Shown here: positions 12,350 to 12,626 of the stretch, in pieces | How positions within the stretch are numbered: the stretch's first letter is position 1 | Layout: each line of letters opens with the position of its first letter | Assembly (NCBI GenBank): GCA_023401925.1 | Contig: JAEXDA010000008.1 | Location: 1 to 12,626, forward strand | Source: Bacillota bacterium | GTDB taxonomy: Bacteria > Bacillota > UBA4882 > UBA8346 | Reading direction: 5' to 3' | Length of the DNA stretch: 12,626 nucleotides | The notes under the pieces: model-generated | What the model was told of the DNA's origin: nothing | The model's database searches: none | What the model saw: only the letters and a program-made list of their open reading frames with translations | Position numbers and translations under genes: made by a program

Positions 12350-12626
12350 CCGCAGGCTTCTCCTTTGGACAGATTATGCCGGGGGAAGTTCATTCAGCAT
12401 CGATTTTTAGGACAGTTTATCAAGAAAACCACGAATCCTGATGGCAATCAATCGATATATGTTGAATTAAATTTCGTTGTTGTCAGAAATCACTGTTAGA
12501 GTGAACGCCTATTTGACCTAACTTGCGCCTTTTTTAAAGGCGAGCTCTTCCCCAACGATGTTGTTCAAAGTAGTTGTTTCAGTGGAAGAGTAACCGCGAA
12601 CTTAAGTTCGAAGCCGCTGACCTCTA
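12350..12626. promoter_or_regulatory. Upstream region of the chemotaxis gene with several inverted repeats
   Basis: No gene is recognised. Three inverted repeats cluster at the far end: CGCCTTT-TTT-AAAGGCG (12526-12542), CTCTTCC...GGAAGAG (12545-12551 with 12584-12590), and the perfect palindrome CGAACTTAAGTTCG (12597-12610). None is followed by a T run. They could form a structured leader read on the minus strand, or be the edge of a repeat element running out of the window. I could not match them to a known riboswitch class. No convincing sigma-D type promoter for the chemotaxis gene was found. Confidence 0.4.

Noticed and set aside
12390..12450. Sigma-D promoter for the chemotaxis gene
   Set aside because: The closest TAAA ... 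TCGATGC pair has 13 bases between the parts and several mismatches, too weak to report as a feature.
12597..12615. tRNA T-arm-like GTTCGAAGCC
   Set aside because: There is no cloverleaf around it; the word is part of a simple palindrome.
12350..12626. Cyclic-di-GMP riboswitch upstream of the chemotaxis gene
   Set aside because: It is a common arrangement, but I could not find the conserved core words of either class on the minus strand.

Overview
The window most likely comes from a low-to-medium-GC Gram-positive (Bacillota) anaerobe or facultative anaerobe. This is inferred from strong GGAGG-type ribosome sites, TTG starts, an AbrB/SpoVT-type regulator relic with its Cys-containing tail, a YozG-like Cro/C1 protein and a DeoR regulator. 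No rRNA or tRNA gene is present to fix the lineage, so the assignment is tentative.

Region 1 (1-3.3 kb) is an AT-rich accessory islet. It holds a 57-residue SymE-like toxin-type ORF (minus), a small Cro/C1 HTH regulator (plus), a decayed AbrB-family regulator (minus), and a two-gene minus-strand operon of unknown function: a protein with two membrane helices followed by a helical-repeat protein with a hydrophobic C-terminus. Inverted copies of a ~42-bp repeat lie at both edges (3-43 and 3492-3533). The islet resembles a toxin-antitoxin or defence neighbourhood, and the two-gene operon is the best candidate for an undescribed system.

Region 2 (3.3-5.6 kb) has no intact gene and is strongly C-over-G on the plus strand. 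It contains a GC-rich repeat-like block with a perfect 11-bp hairpin, two near-duplicate minus-strand terminators, the frameshifted tail of an MNT-type nucleotidyltransferase, eight tandem copies of a 42-bp minisatellite, and unrecognised ORF scraps. It looks like a graveyard of decayed mobile or toxin-antitoxin genes.

Region 3 (5.66-12.35 kb) is ordinary chromosomal content. DNA-3-methyladenine glycosylase I (tag, plus) overlaps tail-to-tail with an aldo/keto reductase (minus). Divergent from the reductase is a DeoR-family regulator (plus). It converges on a minus-strand pair encoding a Gfo/Idh/MocA oxidoreductase and an AP2Ec-type TIM-barrel isomerase, a classic sugar or polyol catabolism pairing that the DeoR protein could plausibly control. 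A 119-bp MITE-like element lies between the converging units. Upstream of the pair is a full-length methyl-accepting chemotaxis protein (minus). Its upstream region at the window end contains several inverted repeats.
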